Of a stretch of DNA of 64,000 nt, positions 24,135 to 37,987 are shown one piece after another; position 1 is the stretch's first letter; each line of letters begins with the position of its first letter. The notes under the pieces were generated by a model. It was given only the letters and a program-made list of their open reading frames with translations, was not told the origin of the DNA and made no database searches. The translations under genes and the position numbers were made by a program. Origin of the DNA: Motacilla alba alba (taxonomy: Eukaryota > Chordata > Aves > Passeriformes > Motacillidae). The DNA lies in contig NC_052021.1 in the NCBI RefSeq assembly GCF_015832195.1, positions 30,034,786 to 30,098,785 of the forward strand. Reading direction: 5' to 3'.

Positions 24135-24662
24135 GGTGTTCCTTACATGCTGTGCCTGCTGCCTCTCAATCCTCTGCTGCTTCTCCTCTCCAAAACAAAC
24201 ATCGTGCTCACGCCTTTGCTCCTGACCTGCTCTTCTTGCACCATGGGCTGTTTTTCACAACACATGGTGCAGGAAGACACATGCGGCACAACTCTGGATC
24301 TCTGTCGTCATCCCCCATCCCTACTCCAAAAAGGCAGTGGTATCAGTTCGACAGGATTCACAGGGACACAGCTCGAAGGAGCTGTTCCTCTCCTTTCTAG
24401 GGAATGACATGTGATCATATACATACACAAGAGATAGGATCAGGTGTGCCACAACTGCCCGCAGAATGAATTCATGCAGGGGTGCACAGGGTGCCGTAGG
24501 GAAATGGAGTAACTCTGCATTTTCCTTGGATTTGCAGCCAAGGCTCCTTCCTCTCAGTTTACGTCCTCTGGAAATTTCTCAGCTCTTTAAATCTCATCAC
24601 TAGAGAAGTTTTGGGCCCTGACTAAAGCTGAGTCTGCCCGGCTCCACTCTAAATTCAAAGAG
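24135..24662. other. Unique DNA between CpG cluster and CR1
   Basis: GC content is moderate. Overlapping frames of 111 and 86 codons (24065-24407) arise from the local GC-rich composition and show no domain. Confidence 0.5.
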
Positions 24663-24975
24663 CCATAGAATGGTTTGGTTTGGAAGGAACCTTAAACACC
24701 ATCTGGTTCCCAGCCCCTGCCATGGGCAGGGATGCCCCCCACTAGCCCAGGTTGCTCAGGGCCCCATCCAAGATGGTCCTGAACACTTCCAGGAAGTGTT
24801 CCAGGCATCCACAACATCTCTGGGCCACCTGTGCCAGTGCCTCGCCTCCCTCTGAGCAGAGAATCTCTTACTGACATTTAATCTAAATCTCTCCTTTTTC
24901 GGTTTAAGATCATTCCCCCTTGTCCTATCTCTCGCTATCCAGATGTATAAAAAGGTATTTCTGTGTTCAGGCTGA
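24663..24975 (-). mobile_element. CR1 LINE 3' fragment, best preserved minus-strand copy
   Basis: The order of words is diagnostic in reverse complement: CCATAGAATGGTTTGG, TTGGAAGGAACCTTAAACAC, TGCCATGGGCAGGGATGC, CCCACTAGCCCAGGTTGCTC, GGGCCCCATCCAA, GAACACTTCCAGG, GCATCCACAACATCTCTGG, CCAGTGCCTCGCC, CATTCCCCCTTGTCCTATC. This is a classic avian CR1 tail of about 310 bases. Frames of 61 codons on both strands inside it are non-functional. Confidence 0.93.
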
Positions 24976-27337
24976 TGCAGGACTTTTCAAAGTGTATGTG
25001 CAATAGAATAAAAGCAGTCACTGTTTCAGAAACACTTTTTCCTGGCTGAATTTTTCAATCACTGAAGTAGAACATACATTAAGTACACACTCCTTGTGTT
25101 TTTTTATGTCTGTCTTGATTTTCAGAACTTAAAGACACCACAAATTGACCCAGAAGGAAACTTTTCTAAATCATTACATGTATCAATATAAAAGCTTTAT
25201 TTGCAATGCTGCCTGGAGCACTGAAACAATGTGATTTCTCTGTGAATCCTATGGAGCAGCATATAAATACACTTGGCATAGTGTTGTAAAGGAGTTCTGA
25301 AGGTGGTGTTAACTCAAAGGGTTTTTGTACAATTCAAAGAAAAGGAGAAATGGTCAGAATTGTGGTATTGTTGAGAAAATGTAGCTGTTTACTATGTCTG
25401 CAGGCTATTGGTTTGGGAAAGTAGTTGGGTGGAAGTTGCTTTAAAAAAAATTCCAATCTTGAGTCAGGAAAGAAAGTCTCATGTTCAGATGTGAAAGCAG
25501 CTCTGTTTAAATTTAAAGAGTGAAACGAAAGGTCCAGTTCAAGGTATAGTAACTATCCATGTGTAAAACACTTAGTCCTATGAATAAAGAGGGAGTACAT
25601 ACTAAAAAATATTAAGTTGCATATTAAAATTATTAAGGAATCTGTCCCATTCAATGTAATGAGCAGATGGATGCAAAACAACAGCCCATCACTGCCCAGA
25701 GAGCACAGTGCCTTCCCAGCTCCTGAAAACTGGGAGCTGCCTTGCTGCTGGTGTGGGTGCTGCCCATGCAAACTGGCTCCAGGCATCCAATAAATGCCAG
25801 CTGCCCAAAGAACAGGACTTACTTCAATTAGGAAAATCATCCCAATGTCGAAATTACCACAGCCATTTCCAGGATGCGTATGTGACCCTCCGGAAGCTGC
25901 GGAAATTTGCTAAATTTGCTGTGGAAAACAAATGCCCCCATACAGAAACTGAGACACATATTCAACACCTGGCTGGAGACGAGGAAGCAGTTATCAGGCA
26001 GCTCCAGCAGAGCTCTTCACCAAGTGTTTAAATCTGCATTCATATTTCAGTGTTTTGTTGAATCATGGCAAGGGCAGCATGATATTAGCGTGACATGTGT
26101 AACCCTTGTGGGAACACTGAACTTATGCATATCCATCCTTACCCCAGGTGTGACACCCGCCCTGCCAGCCCCTATCTGCTGCAGCTCAGGGGACAGCAGG
26201 CACAAATACAAACTTATAAAATGTTTACTGTCTCCCCAGCAGCATTTTACTCCTGGTTTTCCTCTGTGGAAGCCTGCAGGGAAAGCTGGCCCTTTTAATC
26301 CCATTTAGCACATTAGGCATTTATTTGGTGATGTTTAGAAAAGTTTTGAGAGATTGAATTACATTTTCTTGCAGCTGTATGACTCAGAGCGATTCGTGTT
26401 TTCACTGAAGTCATCTCAGTGCCACAATGGACATGGGAAGATCAAATCCTGTGTATGTGCCACTCAGCTGGGAGAATGTGCAGAATATTCTTTGTGTTTC
26501 TCTGTCTCACTCTGACCCTTCAAAACCAGGGAGTGCTCAGTTCCCACCTGATATATTGTATCTGATTGCCAAAGATAAATTGATCTTTATCTACAAAATG
26601 ACACCTTTTCTTCTGCTCCCATGAAAGCATCTTTCGGGATGATGTTTAAACAATTACATATTAAAGAACCTTTGCAATATCAATAATTAAAAGTAAATAG
26701 GTCAGAGAATTTGTTGGGCTCTCTCTCTATTTCTAGGTGGTTCCTTCTCAATTCCAAACAAGTTAACTAACAATTTCTGCCTTTAATTACTTCTTTAGTC
26801 AGATTTTCTTAGCTTTCATTGCTTCACTGCTCCCTTGGGTACTTTTAAAAGCTCGGTATGTTTGTTTTGATTCATTCTTCTGTTAAATACCAGACTTTGC
26901 ACAGTTTAGTTCAGCTAGCCATCAACTCAGGAATATGGATGTTTTAATCTTTTTAGGCTGCTCATTCTGTCCTTCTAACAGATAACAGTCAGTATTCACG
27001 ACTCACTCAAAAACCTGTTCCAGGCCTGCCTTAAAATGTCTGGATTTCTCCTCAGGTTTCTGGATTTCCCTTTTTTTTTTTTTTTTTCCCTCTGAATTTG
27101 CTCTACAGGTCTTTAGCTCCAGCTAGTGGCTTAGTCCAAAATGCAAATTTTGTCCAGTGCCTTAGAAGAAAGGTGGAGTTTAGTTGTTATTCTTACAGTA
27201 TTCAGAAGTGAGTATTGAGAGGGAGAATTATTCAGAGGCGTTAGTTCTTCCTGGCTAATTTGAGTTAACCCAAAAAATCTTTAAAATGTAATAAACACAC
27301 TCCTTTTTCCAATTGCAGGCTCCTGTGTTATCACACT
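24976..27337. other. Unique non-coding DNA
   Basis: No gene is supported. The frame at 25708-26031 has a locally protein-like stretch (DAYVTLRKLRKFAKFAVENK) but no family match and only a weak acceptor (CATTTCCAG at about 25873). A 17-T run lies at 27071-27087. Confidence 0.5.
27071..27087. repeat. Poly(T) homopolymer, 17 T
   Basis: An uninterrupted run flanked by CCC on both sides. Confidence 0.9.
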
Positions 27338-27420
27338 GGGCCAAATTCTGCCCTCAAGTGTAAACGTGCATAGCTCCTCTGGACTTCAAAGGGACCAGCC
27401 AGTATGTGTCTTAAAGCAAA
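27338..27420 (+). repeat. Possible ancient amniote interspersed repeat
   Basis: GGGCCAAATTCTGCCCTCA followed about 30 bases later by GGACTTCAAAGGGACCAG resembles a widespread reptile/bird repeat with the pattern GGCCAAATTCTGCCCTC ... TTGACTTCAATGGGA. I recall the pattern but not a secure family name. Divergence is high. Confidence 0.4.
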
Positions 27421-30400
27421 AACCCAGATGTTTTATCAAATAAAAGGCTTTACCTCAGCTCCTACTTTGCACCCTTCCTGCTGAGAGTTGATGTAGCTGT
27501 TGTTCAATGTGCACAAACAAAGCTAGGAAGATTCAATTGTAAGTAGGGTTGGAGATTTGGACCCACCTTTGGTGGATTCCTCTTCTCTCGGGACTTTGTG
27601 GTGCACATGGATCTCCGCTGGCTCTGGAAGTCCCTTGCTCAGCCTGGACTGGTGACAGAGGACTCCCTTGGCAGACTGTGCTCTGGAGGAGTACAAAAAA
27701 GAAGATTTTGGGGGTTTCACTGGAAAGAGGGGTCAGTACCCCCGGTGAAAATCGCTCTTAGGTGGATTTGTGCTAAGGTTCTGCAGATGCAGCTGTGTCC
27801 TGCCTTGGTAAATCCGAGCCTGCAGTCACAGGCAGGGAGTGTTTGAGAGAAAATGAGCACTGGTGTGGAGCCATGCAGATTGTTTCCACATGAGGATAGA
27901 AATAAGTTTTTCCAGGGATAAATGATTGTGTCTTAATTCAATTAATTCACACAACTTGCTCTAATCCTCAGAATGCAATGTTTAAATGGTAAAAACAAAA
28001 TGCAGTTTAAATTCATAGAAACCCCCACATCGCTTTCTCCTCAGGTTTCAACTGGAAGTTTCATTGAAATTGTAGATAAAATAAGTATCATTTTAAACTC
28101 CTTTCTTTCCCTCAGCCCCCACCCCAAGAAGTACATATATCCATACTCTGTGGGATAAAAGCACATGGGCAGACACAAGCCAAGCTTTGTTGTGTGGCTC
28201 TCAGCATTGGCACCAATACAGGTATGGCTGCCTTGGCAGCACTAGAGGAAACCCATTTGGATTCTACAATCCTCTTGTTTAAACCCAAAGACTCAGATGT
28301 CTGTTGTTTGTTCAAAGACTTTTATTGTTTCCATTTCATTACTTGGTGAACTGGATACTGGGACAGGTGTGTCTGCAGTCTGTTCATATTGACTGTCCAT
28401 CCAAGATACCAGATAACATGATAATGCATTCCTGGGTTTCACAAACTTTGTCACTTCTGCCATAAAACCCTGGCACCCAGTGTAAATAAATATATCTAGA
28501 ATATACTGAATTCAATCCAGGTCTCTCTCCAAGGGCAGTAATGTGTTCCTGAAGGCCTAACCTTCCTCATCAGGCAGAAATTCTGCTAGTTCTACTGTAT
28601 TGATTCAATCCTTTACTGAAGGTGAGAAAAGCACCAGAGAGAGGGATTTTATGTCAACACCTCAAATGTAGCTTTTGCTACAGCTGAAGCAAACTAAATA
28701 ACATCTATACTATGCAACACCAAGAATACCTGTGCCTGCCCTGATACAGATACAGCTGTATCTTTGCTTTGTCTGCTAATAAATCTAGGCACAAACTCAT
28801 CTGAACATACAATTTATGTGTCTGTATATATATTTATATAAAAAATTATGCCTCTGCACACAGCCTTCCACCAATTTTTCAATTCCTTATCTCTCACAGA
28901 TATTTTCATTTAATTCAAATATATCAGAGAGTGACAGAACAAGCAGAATTGTTAAGTGCTTCCTAAGGTTCTGTTGTCAGTGTTATACCAAGGCAAAAAA
29001 AATAACATATTAGTGCTGCAATTTTCTGCCAAGTGCATCAACAACACACTTGGGACACACGCAGAAGTCTATTGATCCACTAGGTCAGGGACCTGAAAAT
29101 ATTTGAAATTGTTCTTTAGAAAAATAAAATAACCCACTCTCTTTTTGAATTACTGTGGTCTTTCAAAGTCCATATAAAGTATTACGCAAGGAGACAAAGC
29201 TATTTTACCAGGCAGGCAGATATTCCAAATTACTGGTTCTTAACAAGCATGGTAATACATCAGTCAAAAGCAATAAATTTAAACTTAATGAAATCTCAAT
29301 TTGCCTACAGTGCATTTCACTTTGACATTTTCTACATTGCCACGGTGCTTTGATAAAGTTTTTTAAAATGCAAAGAAAGTGTCTGTAAGGCTAAAGAGCA
29401 GACTTGGTGCCATTGTGCCCAGTGGAACATTACAGTACTTAAGTTCCATCACTATATGCCCTGTGGCAGACTAAGCCTGAGTGCTAACATAGGTTCAGTT
29501 TTCATTATCATCATGTGATTATCCATTTTACTGCATTTAACTGATAATACAACTACCAGCTCACCTTAAAAGAATTAGCTTGGAGGTTTCATTGCTTTCC
29601 AAATGGAATTCATTTGACAAACAAATGACAATTAGCCCAGTCTCCCTGTTCTGTGTCAGGATGGTTTTTGATTGAACCTAGACCAATTTACAATTTTTAA
29701 ATGAGTTTAGACATTTACATTTAAAATGTCTAGAGGAAATTAGCCTTGGGACATCTAACAGCCAAAATGCTTTTTGAAGTTGATTATTATTTGATCTAGT
29801 ACCCTCTACCTGTACATTTTGTTCTGACTTCAAAGTTTTGGAATGAAAATGCCACCTACACCTCAAAGCATAGGGAAAAACTTAAAAGCAGTTTTACTCA
29901 TTATGTTATGCAAAGAAACCTATATTTTAATATTCGTTTAATATGGTTAGTTAGCTTTAATGACACCAGTTTGACAGTGTCATAGTTTTCGAATATAAGA
30001 CATTGATTGAAGTTTCCTGTGCTTGCCGGCGTTTTTCTGTAGAACGAAAGAATATCTTTTGAAGGTGAGATTCATATGCCCCACACTGCCATTCTGCCAC
30101 AGATAGAAGTGTAATCATTTACAGATGAATGCATGTTTTTGTACAGAGTCAGAAATATGTTGTCGTTTCTATGCTATTCTGCCTATCAAAATCTTCATTG
30201 ATTTTTGTTTTCCTGCATGCCAAATCTGTCCAGCTATATTCATATTGATCTTAAAGCAGGAGGAACTCCTTATGAAAAAAGGCTTGTCAATAATTCTGTT
30301 ATAAATATGCAGGCCCAGATAACGCAGCCATGAAAATTGGGCTGAAATTAGGCCCATGGTAGCTCAGCCTTTAGGTAATTTGGATCGTACTATATTTATT

Positions 30401-33400
30401 TTGTATCATTAATTTATGCAATTTTTGTAAAGTTAGAAGACTGTACATATGGCCACTGCAAAATTATGAGCATAAAGTGCTGTTGCTTTTCTAGGTTCTG
30501 AATCTTTAAAGCTCTACTCAATGCCTATGGGAGTCTTACAACTTTCAGAAATAGATCTGCTTTATTTTAACAAAATCCCTATTTGACTTGCAAGCAGTAA
30601 TGATCACTTGGGAAGTATTTTTTAAAAAAACACATTTAATGAATTTTGATATATATGAGCATACAAATTACCACAAAGTAAGGTTTTCTATCATGGATAA
30701 GAATGATTTTCTTGCAACAATTCCTACAAACCCTGCTTAAGGTTTTGAGGCCTTAAGTGTCCAAATAGAGCTGAAAGCAGTTGAGATTTTGGAAGAGGCT
30801 GGGCTAGAAACCTAAGTATGAACCAGCACTCCTGTTGTCTCATGCCACGTGTGGTTAGAGAATGAAAGGAACCCAATCTTGAGGAGTGAAGCAATCTTGT
30901 ATCATCATCATAGCACTCTTAACTTTCAAGTAATGCCAGCTCTTGTGGGTGTCTGTGTGATCTCCGTTGCCAGTGTTCAAAAAAATTCTGCTTCGCTACA
31001 TGCACAGAATACTGACTTTTGCCACTCCTCAGCTAAAAATGCCTGGGCTCACTGGGATCCATAGGTTTGGTGCTTCTCCACGTTTGCCATCTGAGAGAAT
31101 TGCTCTAAATATCAAAGGAGGCCTGTGCAAATGTAGTGGGGACTGTTGATTTTAGAGGGAACAAGAGGATGCCCACTGAGATCAGTCTCCCCAAAACAAG
31201 GTGATGATGGGATCACTTTCTTTGACAGATAAGGAGAAATGTCTTTCCCCCTTGGCACAGGGAAGGATTTAGGATAAATTCACTCCTCTTTGGTCAACTC
31301 TGGAGCTTACTGGCTTTGTGTACTCCTTCCACAAGGCACGTAATTCTGCTTCTGCTTTGGATGTGAAGCCTAAGTACCTTGTTTAGAGTTCCAAATTTTG
31401 CTGTGAGGGCATGAGTCTCAGACAATCTGGGTAAGCAAAGATCAATTGAGACTTGAGTCTGTCTTCCATGAGTTATTCCTTGAAGAGGACAAAATCTTTG
31501 GCCTGAAACCTTTCCTTGAGTGAAAATTCTCAGAAATTGGGAGAATGTAAATCAAATAATGAGCTGGGAAGAACCCCTGGGCAAACTATGTTTGGCCTGC
31601 AGTGGTGGGGGCTTGAAAATGTGAGCAAATTTCAGTCAAAAATGTATCAATACAATCAGCTCAAAGTGATGCTGCCACAATCATTCAGAAATAGTTACTG
31701 ATATATTTTCTGTGCCTGGTATATTCTAAAATTACACAAGTGTGATTAAAAAACCTAAATACTCTAAAACCACACAAGCATGACAAAAACATTTCAGGTG
31801 TACTTGTTGCGAAAAACAAACACCCCAGTGATGGAGGTCAAAGATTTTAACTATTTAAAATTAAATTCAAAAATTTATCATTTTCTGTGGCCTAAAAAGC
31901 AAGTCTTTAAAAGTAAATACAAAAATCCTCAAGTAGGCAAGTGTGAGTGTGTATAAGCAGGGGTGAAAATGCAGTGGGTGGACTGAAGACACTATAAAAT
32001 CAGATTGACTAATCCCTCCAGTGTCATCCTTTAGAAAAATAGAGGCTTTGCCTTCCAATTAATAGAACAACAGTTGGGTGTCTCACTTGGGAAACTCTTT
32101 TTCTTATAGTACCTGCAATGAATTCTCATAAATTTCAACAGTTTCTTCTCACCAACTCTGAGAATTTGAGTATTGTTTTTTGTTCAGGTGAAAATGTAGA
32201 TGTAGGGGATGGTGTGAGTGGTAGTGTTCCTTTTTCTGGAAGGTACAGGATGTAGCAACCTGAGCATGAAATGCTCTGTGTCTCCAGGGACTCCTGCTCT
32301 TATTGCTCACCCATGTGATACAGGTATTTGGAGCATGAAGGAATGAAACAGGGGAGAGGCTGAAGTTATTTAAATCTAAACATGCTTCTGTAGAAAGAAA
32401 AGGAAGTATTTTTAGAGAAGGAAAAATGGTGGAGGTCCAAAGCATGGAGCTCATTGACTTCCATGCTCAAAGTCACCTTTCTCTAACTCGCTGTATCAGC
32501 CTGACCTTGTTCATGAGCTCTCAGAGAGAAAGAGGGAAAGAGCAGGATGACTGAGTATTTCTAGCAAAAGTTGGGTTTCATTTATTATTTATAAATTTCA
32601 TTTTGTACATATCTTTAGGGACATTAAGAGATTAGTAGTCATGCAGTTTGTTCTGAGCATTAATGCTAATCCTTAAAGATAGGTGAAGGGTAATTTCATT
32701 AGTTTTTATAAAGGTTTGGAATAAAACTAACCATTCAGTCAACAGTTTGAAAGGAGACATTTAGCTCTGTGCTCTCCGCTCTCCCAGCAGGCTCTGCCTC
32801 TCACAGGAACTTGTCAGCACAGACTGGCATCTCAGCAAGGAGGGTACATTTTTCAGATGTTCTTTTATGTAAAATAGGTGGGTTCCTCTTTCCTAAATAT
32901 GTCATATAAAATCATTGTCTCTGGCATGACATACAGTAGTTCAGGAAGGGAAGCTAATCTAGGAAATAAAGGGATACAGACTATTGATGCCAAAATCAGC
33001 AATTACATTGTATGAGATCTCATGAATAATTCCTGAGCTGTGATTTAACATTAATCTGAGTGTTTAGTACAAAGCTGGGCCGACACCAATAAAATGCTGA
33101 CTGATTTGTTTTAAAATAGTGCTCCTTCAGGCTTCACTACACTGCTTTGAAATAAATGCTTTTAGGTAATACCTTAACCTTGCCTCTGCAAAGCACAGAC
33201 AGATGTACTCATGTGACTGCACGCTCAAACTTTACCATTACTCTTTTCCCCCTTTATTTTGGGCTGAAACCTTTTTTCCAAATGCAATATTTAATAGTAG
33301 CCATGGTTTAGATAAGTGGACTTCATAACTCAGACCTTTTCCTCCCAGGAAAACCTTATCAACACAAGACTCTGTCCTACTGGATGGTGATATTTGCTAC

Positions 33401-33840
33401 CTGTGCGTGACTGAGGTGCAAAGAGGAGGAAGCCATGGGCAGTGAGGCAAGCAGGAGATTACCAACCAAACCTCGGGAGAGTTTGGTCTGCTACAATTGC
33501 TTCTGCATCATTAAATAATGCCTCTTTTCCACGGACATCAAAGGACAGTAAAGAACAGGGGAGTGAAACGGTGGTGACCATCTCAGAGCACACCATCCGT
33601 GTCTTCTGAAGCACTTCTACCCATGCCCAGGGAGTGCTGCAATCATCTCCCATCTCATTCACAGCCACTCAATCTGTTAATTCCATCCATTAGCATTGCA
33701 TGTCTATTCAATGAAGAAACCCTCAGCCTGGGTCCCACTCAAACCCCCTGTGTGCTCTTTTGAGGGGATGTTGGTTGATTGTTCTTACAAGAAAATATTC
33801 AAGCCAGGCAATCATCTGTGTGATCTGACTTCTCTTTCAG
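27421..33840. other. Long AT-rich unique region
   Basis: No supported gene. The interval is AT-rich with few open frames above 80 codons. It contains a degenerate 38-bp tandem duplication at 31722-31790. The stretch at about 29250-30450 is repeat-free and rich in TAAT/ATTA words, compatible with conserved non-coding DNA but not demonstrable from one sequence. Confidence 0.5.
31722..31790. repeat. Degenerate tandem duplication, 38-bp period
   Basis: TCTAAAATTACACAAGTGTG (31725-31744) recurs as TCTAAAACCACACAAGCATG (31763-31782), an offset of 38 bases, with A-rich tails in both copies. Confidence 0.65.
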
Positions 33841-33916
33841 TTCTGCTCTCTGGGGAGCATTTCCACTCAGGAAGCTCCTCACAGTGGAATCACCAAATCA
33901 GCACTCTGAATGGAGA
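33841..33916 (+). other. Candidate 76-base internal exon
   Basis: An acceptor-like tract (GATCTGACTTCTCTTTCAG) ends at 33840 and a donor AGA|GTAAGA begins at 33917, enclosing 76 bases. One frame is open through the segment (LLSGEHFHSGSSSQWNHQIS). No domain is recognised and no partner exon was identified. The strength of both sites is notable, but such pairs occur by chance about this often in tens of kilobases. Confidence 0.2.
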
Positions 33917-36281
33917 GTAAGAACACGATGGCTGCAGCATGCTGAGCTGAAAAGGTAATTTTTTACAAATGCTCCAATGAATGTTCTCACATTATTATGT
34001 CTCATATCATTTGGATCTTAAAATAAAAGCCAGTGTCAACGGCAAACCAACTTTGGCTTGACTGGACCATAAAAATGTGAAGCTCTTCACAAAGAAGGGA
34101 ATTTCCAACTAAAATGCAATTTCCAGTGCTGTGCACCAGCAGGTGTTGGTGTCTTGTCTACATTTTCTTCTGATTCTAATTTTGCTTGAGCATAAATAAC
34201 AGTAAGGAGTAAAATCTTTGTCTGAATGACTTGTTTCTTCTTTATATATTTGTTTATAAAACTGCCTGGACATGACCAAGTACCCTGGAACTGACAGTGT
34301 GTGGAAGTATTCATTCAGTCTCCCCATTCCTAATATCAATATTTACATACTATGCACAGCAGTTTGCACTTCTGTTGATATCCAAACCCATTCTGTCTTG
34401 CCTGATCACCTCAGCAGGAGGAAAGGACAATAAAATGAAGCAGGAATATAAAACAATCTGCTGGTTGAACAGCCAGGAGACTGAGGAGCTCTCTAAATGG
34501 GGTGGGAGAGGAGCCATTTCCACTCAGTAGCTGTAGATTAAGATGGAGTGTGAGCGTGGTGAAAAGTAATTCCATGAGCTGCTGTCCTGTCTGGGAGAAC
34601 ATTTGCTACCCTTCACCATCATGGATTGTTCACTGTCCCACACTGTCTGCAGAGGAATTATGGACTAACAGCTGAGCAGGATAAAGCTGCATCACCAAAA
34701 AAGAGATGGACTTGTTGCTTTGCTTCTTTGAAGCTTTGTTTCCAGTTTTGGAGCCCAGCAGCGTTCCTGGAGGTGCTGAGGTGAGCTGACAGGCACAGTG
34801 TGCTCTGTGCACATCCATTTCCAGCTGGCCTGGCTTGCTCTGGGTGCTTCCTGCCCAGGAGCTATCAGCATAGGATGGTCACCAAGCTGAGTGTTCCACC
34901 AGCAGAGAAGAATCTCCTTAGGGGCACGTGCCAGTATTTTTTATTGGCAAATGAGGGCTTGGAGAAGATAACTTAGCAGTGGGTACATTTATGATACAGA
35001 GGTGTTTGAAAACAATTATTCTTCTTGGGAATAATCTTACTATAGGTCAGGGACAGGCATTCATAGGGTTTTTAAGGTCTTTTCAGAGCTGTTTGAAGGA
35101 CTCCCTCTCAAGATCCTGCTCTCTCTTATATAAATCTTTGTTGCTATTATTATTTTCCCCATTCTTGACTCATGATATAAAGCAGCCTCAGGACTGATCC
35201 AACTTTTTTATCTCTTGATAAAATCCCCTGGAGTTATGTTACATTAGAAGTGTCATAATAAAGAATATTCCAAATATATCACTTATTAGCAGTGGCATGC
35301 CCTGGCATTTGGGAATATCCCAGCACTAATAATTACACTGTGTGATCCTCACAGATATGCAAGGACAAGCTGCCTAATCCAGGAGAGGAAGGAGAAAAAA
35401 AATACAGTTGTCAATACTTAGAAATGAAGTTCTTTATACATTTGAAGTGTGCAGCTGAAATATAGGTAGTTGAGCAAATGCCGTGACTGTTACCCAGGGA
35501 AAAGTTTAGCCATTAAAATTAATGAAAAAATGTATGTTTGTAGATTGCAAAATGAAAGAATATATGGTGTTAGAAGAGGTTTTATCTTCTGTATATTTTT
35601 TTAAAATGTAATAAATACAAAGCAAATAGCATTGGTTTATCCAAGGGAATATTGAAATCCATTAGGAATGTGCTGGGAGTAATCTGATTCAACAAGTCAG
35701 TATATTTCTTTCAAAACATAATATCGGCACTACATTGTGCAAGATGAAGGTTAGATTACATTTCTTGCCAGTGCAATAATTCCCACATCATAAATTCTGA
35801 TGAAATTATATCAATATATAAAGCAAATGGATGTCTGACCCGCGGTGGTTCTCAGATGTAGAAGCTGACATACAAGCAAATCCCCAGCTGCTTTGTGCAG
35901 AGCCATTCCAACTGTGCCATTCCTGGGAACTGTTATTGGCTCTCCTGACCAGAAGCTGCTGCTGGAGCTTGTGGTTTCTGCTCTGAATATTAAACTTTGG
36001 CATACAAGAGTCCTTATTGTGGGGAGCACTTGGAAATGGTAATACTAAATTGCTTTATATTTGCAGGGTTTGATTGCCTCAGATGATACAGGTCTAGCTG
36101 GTGGGCCTCTCTTACTGCTTGTATTTCCAGATTATAAGTCATTCCTTTGACAGGATATCTGCCATAACCAGTTCTCAGTTTCTGTAGTATCCTGCTTTAT
36201 ATTACACCTGGCAAATGGTTTTCTGGGCTGTGTGCTTTTTTCCATAACTTTCAAGAATAAAGGCAAAAATTAAGTTTACTT

Positions 36282-36317
36282 TTATATATATTTATATCTA
36301 TATATATATATATATAT
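36282..36317. repeat. (TA)n microsatellite
   Basis: An imperfect TTATATATATTTATATC segment leads into an uninterrupted (TA)9.5 tract at 36299-36317. Confidence 0.9.
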
Positions 36318-37987
36318 CCTAATTTCTACATCAAATGTTGGTGAGGATGTGAAACTACAGGGTAGAGATTTGGAAAGAATGAATGCTATTTTCCCAGCAA
36401 TCTTCAATTTTAATAGACATGCTATGATCAAGCTCCAGGATTAATGACTGAACTTGAGGGACCCTGTAAATGGCCAAAAATGCTTAGGTAAAACAAACCA
36501 AACATACCAATATGAGTGCTGCTCTTGACATATAAAGCCTTTTAGAGGGATAAAAACTTAGATTTGATCTTCCAGGTCAGCCTGGGGTAAAAAGTTTGGA
36601 CAGTGTTTGAAGTCTGTGGCAGAAAGAGTTGAGTTCATTTAGGACAGTCTGTTAAAGCAGCATGACAATTTTCTCAGAAATAGGAAAATTATTAAGAGTT
36701 ATGCTTCTCTGATTCTTGAAGAATAGTGATGTTAAATTGGAAAAAAATAGTCAAAAAGGAATTATTGTTCGTGATATTGCAGTTAAAATATAGACTATAA
36801 ACTATTAAATACAATTTCACAGTTTTTAATCGTTGTTAGGGCAGAGTCTTGGGTAACTCTTTGCTGTCTCCTTATGCCTTTGTGAGATGAAGACCTCAAA
36901 GATGTTTAAGCCACTATCATATTAAAGTGCCTCAATAGGTCTTTAAGAGGGTATACAAGATTTTGAAACTACAAAAGTTTGGGTTTTTTTAATGCTTTTC
37001 ATTAACCTGCCATTTCAGAGAGCTTCAGGAAGTTCATGAATACCAGATGAGTGACTATATCAGAAATATCCTGATTTCTTTCCAGGAAGTCACAGTACCA
37101 ATGATATAATCATTAAACAGAAAGCTATTTGGAGGCACAATAATCAAATAATGTGAAACACAAAGGTTTTGGTGACATTTCCAAAATTATTTCTTTCTCC
37201 AAACATTTCCAGGGAAAATGGAGGGGACTTTTTAAATTAAAAAATGCTTCAAATAATCTTTTTCCTTTTCAAGAATTGTGTATGAATTTTGGAAAATATT
37301 TTAAAATTCTAAACTGAACTTTTAAACAAGAAAAACTCCAGGTGTTCTTTGAGAATTAAGCTAAGATTTCCTTTAAGGAGAAAACACACTATTGTCAAAA
37401 TTAAAATTTGAACAAAATCAAACATTGATTAGCCCTGCAAAATAAAGCATCAGTGTTCCCTACTTGGAAATAATAATTTATGTTCAAGAAAAATTTTAAA
37501 TGTATTTGAAGCACACATTCAAATGCAGACACAGTAGGAATCGGACTCATCAGAGATTTCCCTGTGTGCTGATTCTGTGATGGAAAAAGTGAAGGGAGGA
37601 AAATCATTCATCCACACACCCCATAATTCAGAACACAAACCCCAGTACACTCTTCCCAAATCTCAGCAAAGATTTAACAGTGAAATACTGCAGCAGGGTC
37701 TCATGTTACCAGGATTTATTGTTTTCCAAAATACACTAAGGAGCATTGACTAGAATGCCAAGAAGTTCAATTAGAAATAAGAGAAAGAAAAGTACACCTG
37801 TTGGGTTTGAGGAAAAGCATATTTGGGGACTCAGTTGGCTTTTCAGTGTGCTCATGTCTTGGGGAATTCTGAAATGCCTCCCTGCTCTTGAAGAGGTAAT
37901 GCTGGCCCAGGACAAGTGAACGTTGTATTGGTATCAGAAACCTGGAGCTGGTGCTGATTTTGACAATGTGATAAGGGGCTTGCGGGT

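Noticed and set aside
25873..26031. Protein-like stretch DAYVTLRKLRKFAKFAVENK after a CAG acceptor-like site, also similar to an inverted MIR core (CAGAAACTGAGACACA)
   Set aside because: The acceptor has a poor pyrimidine tract and there is no matching donor. The MIR-like word is too short and lacks the neighbouring ATTATCCCC and GGTCACAC segments.
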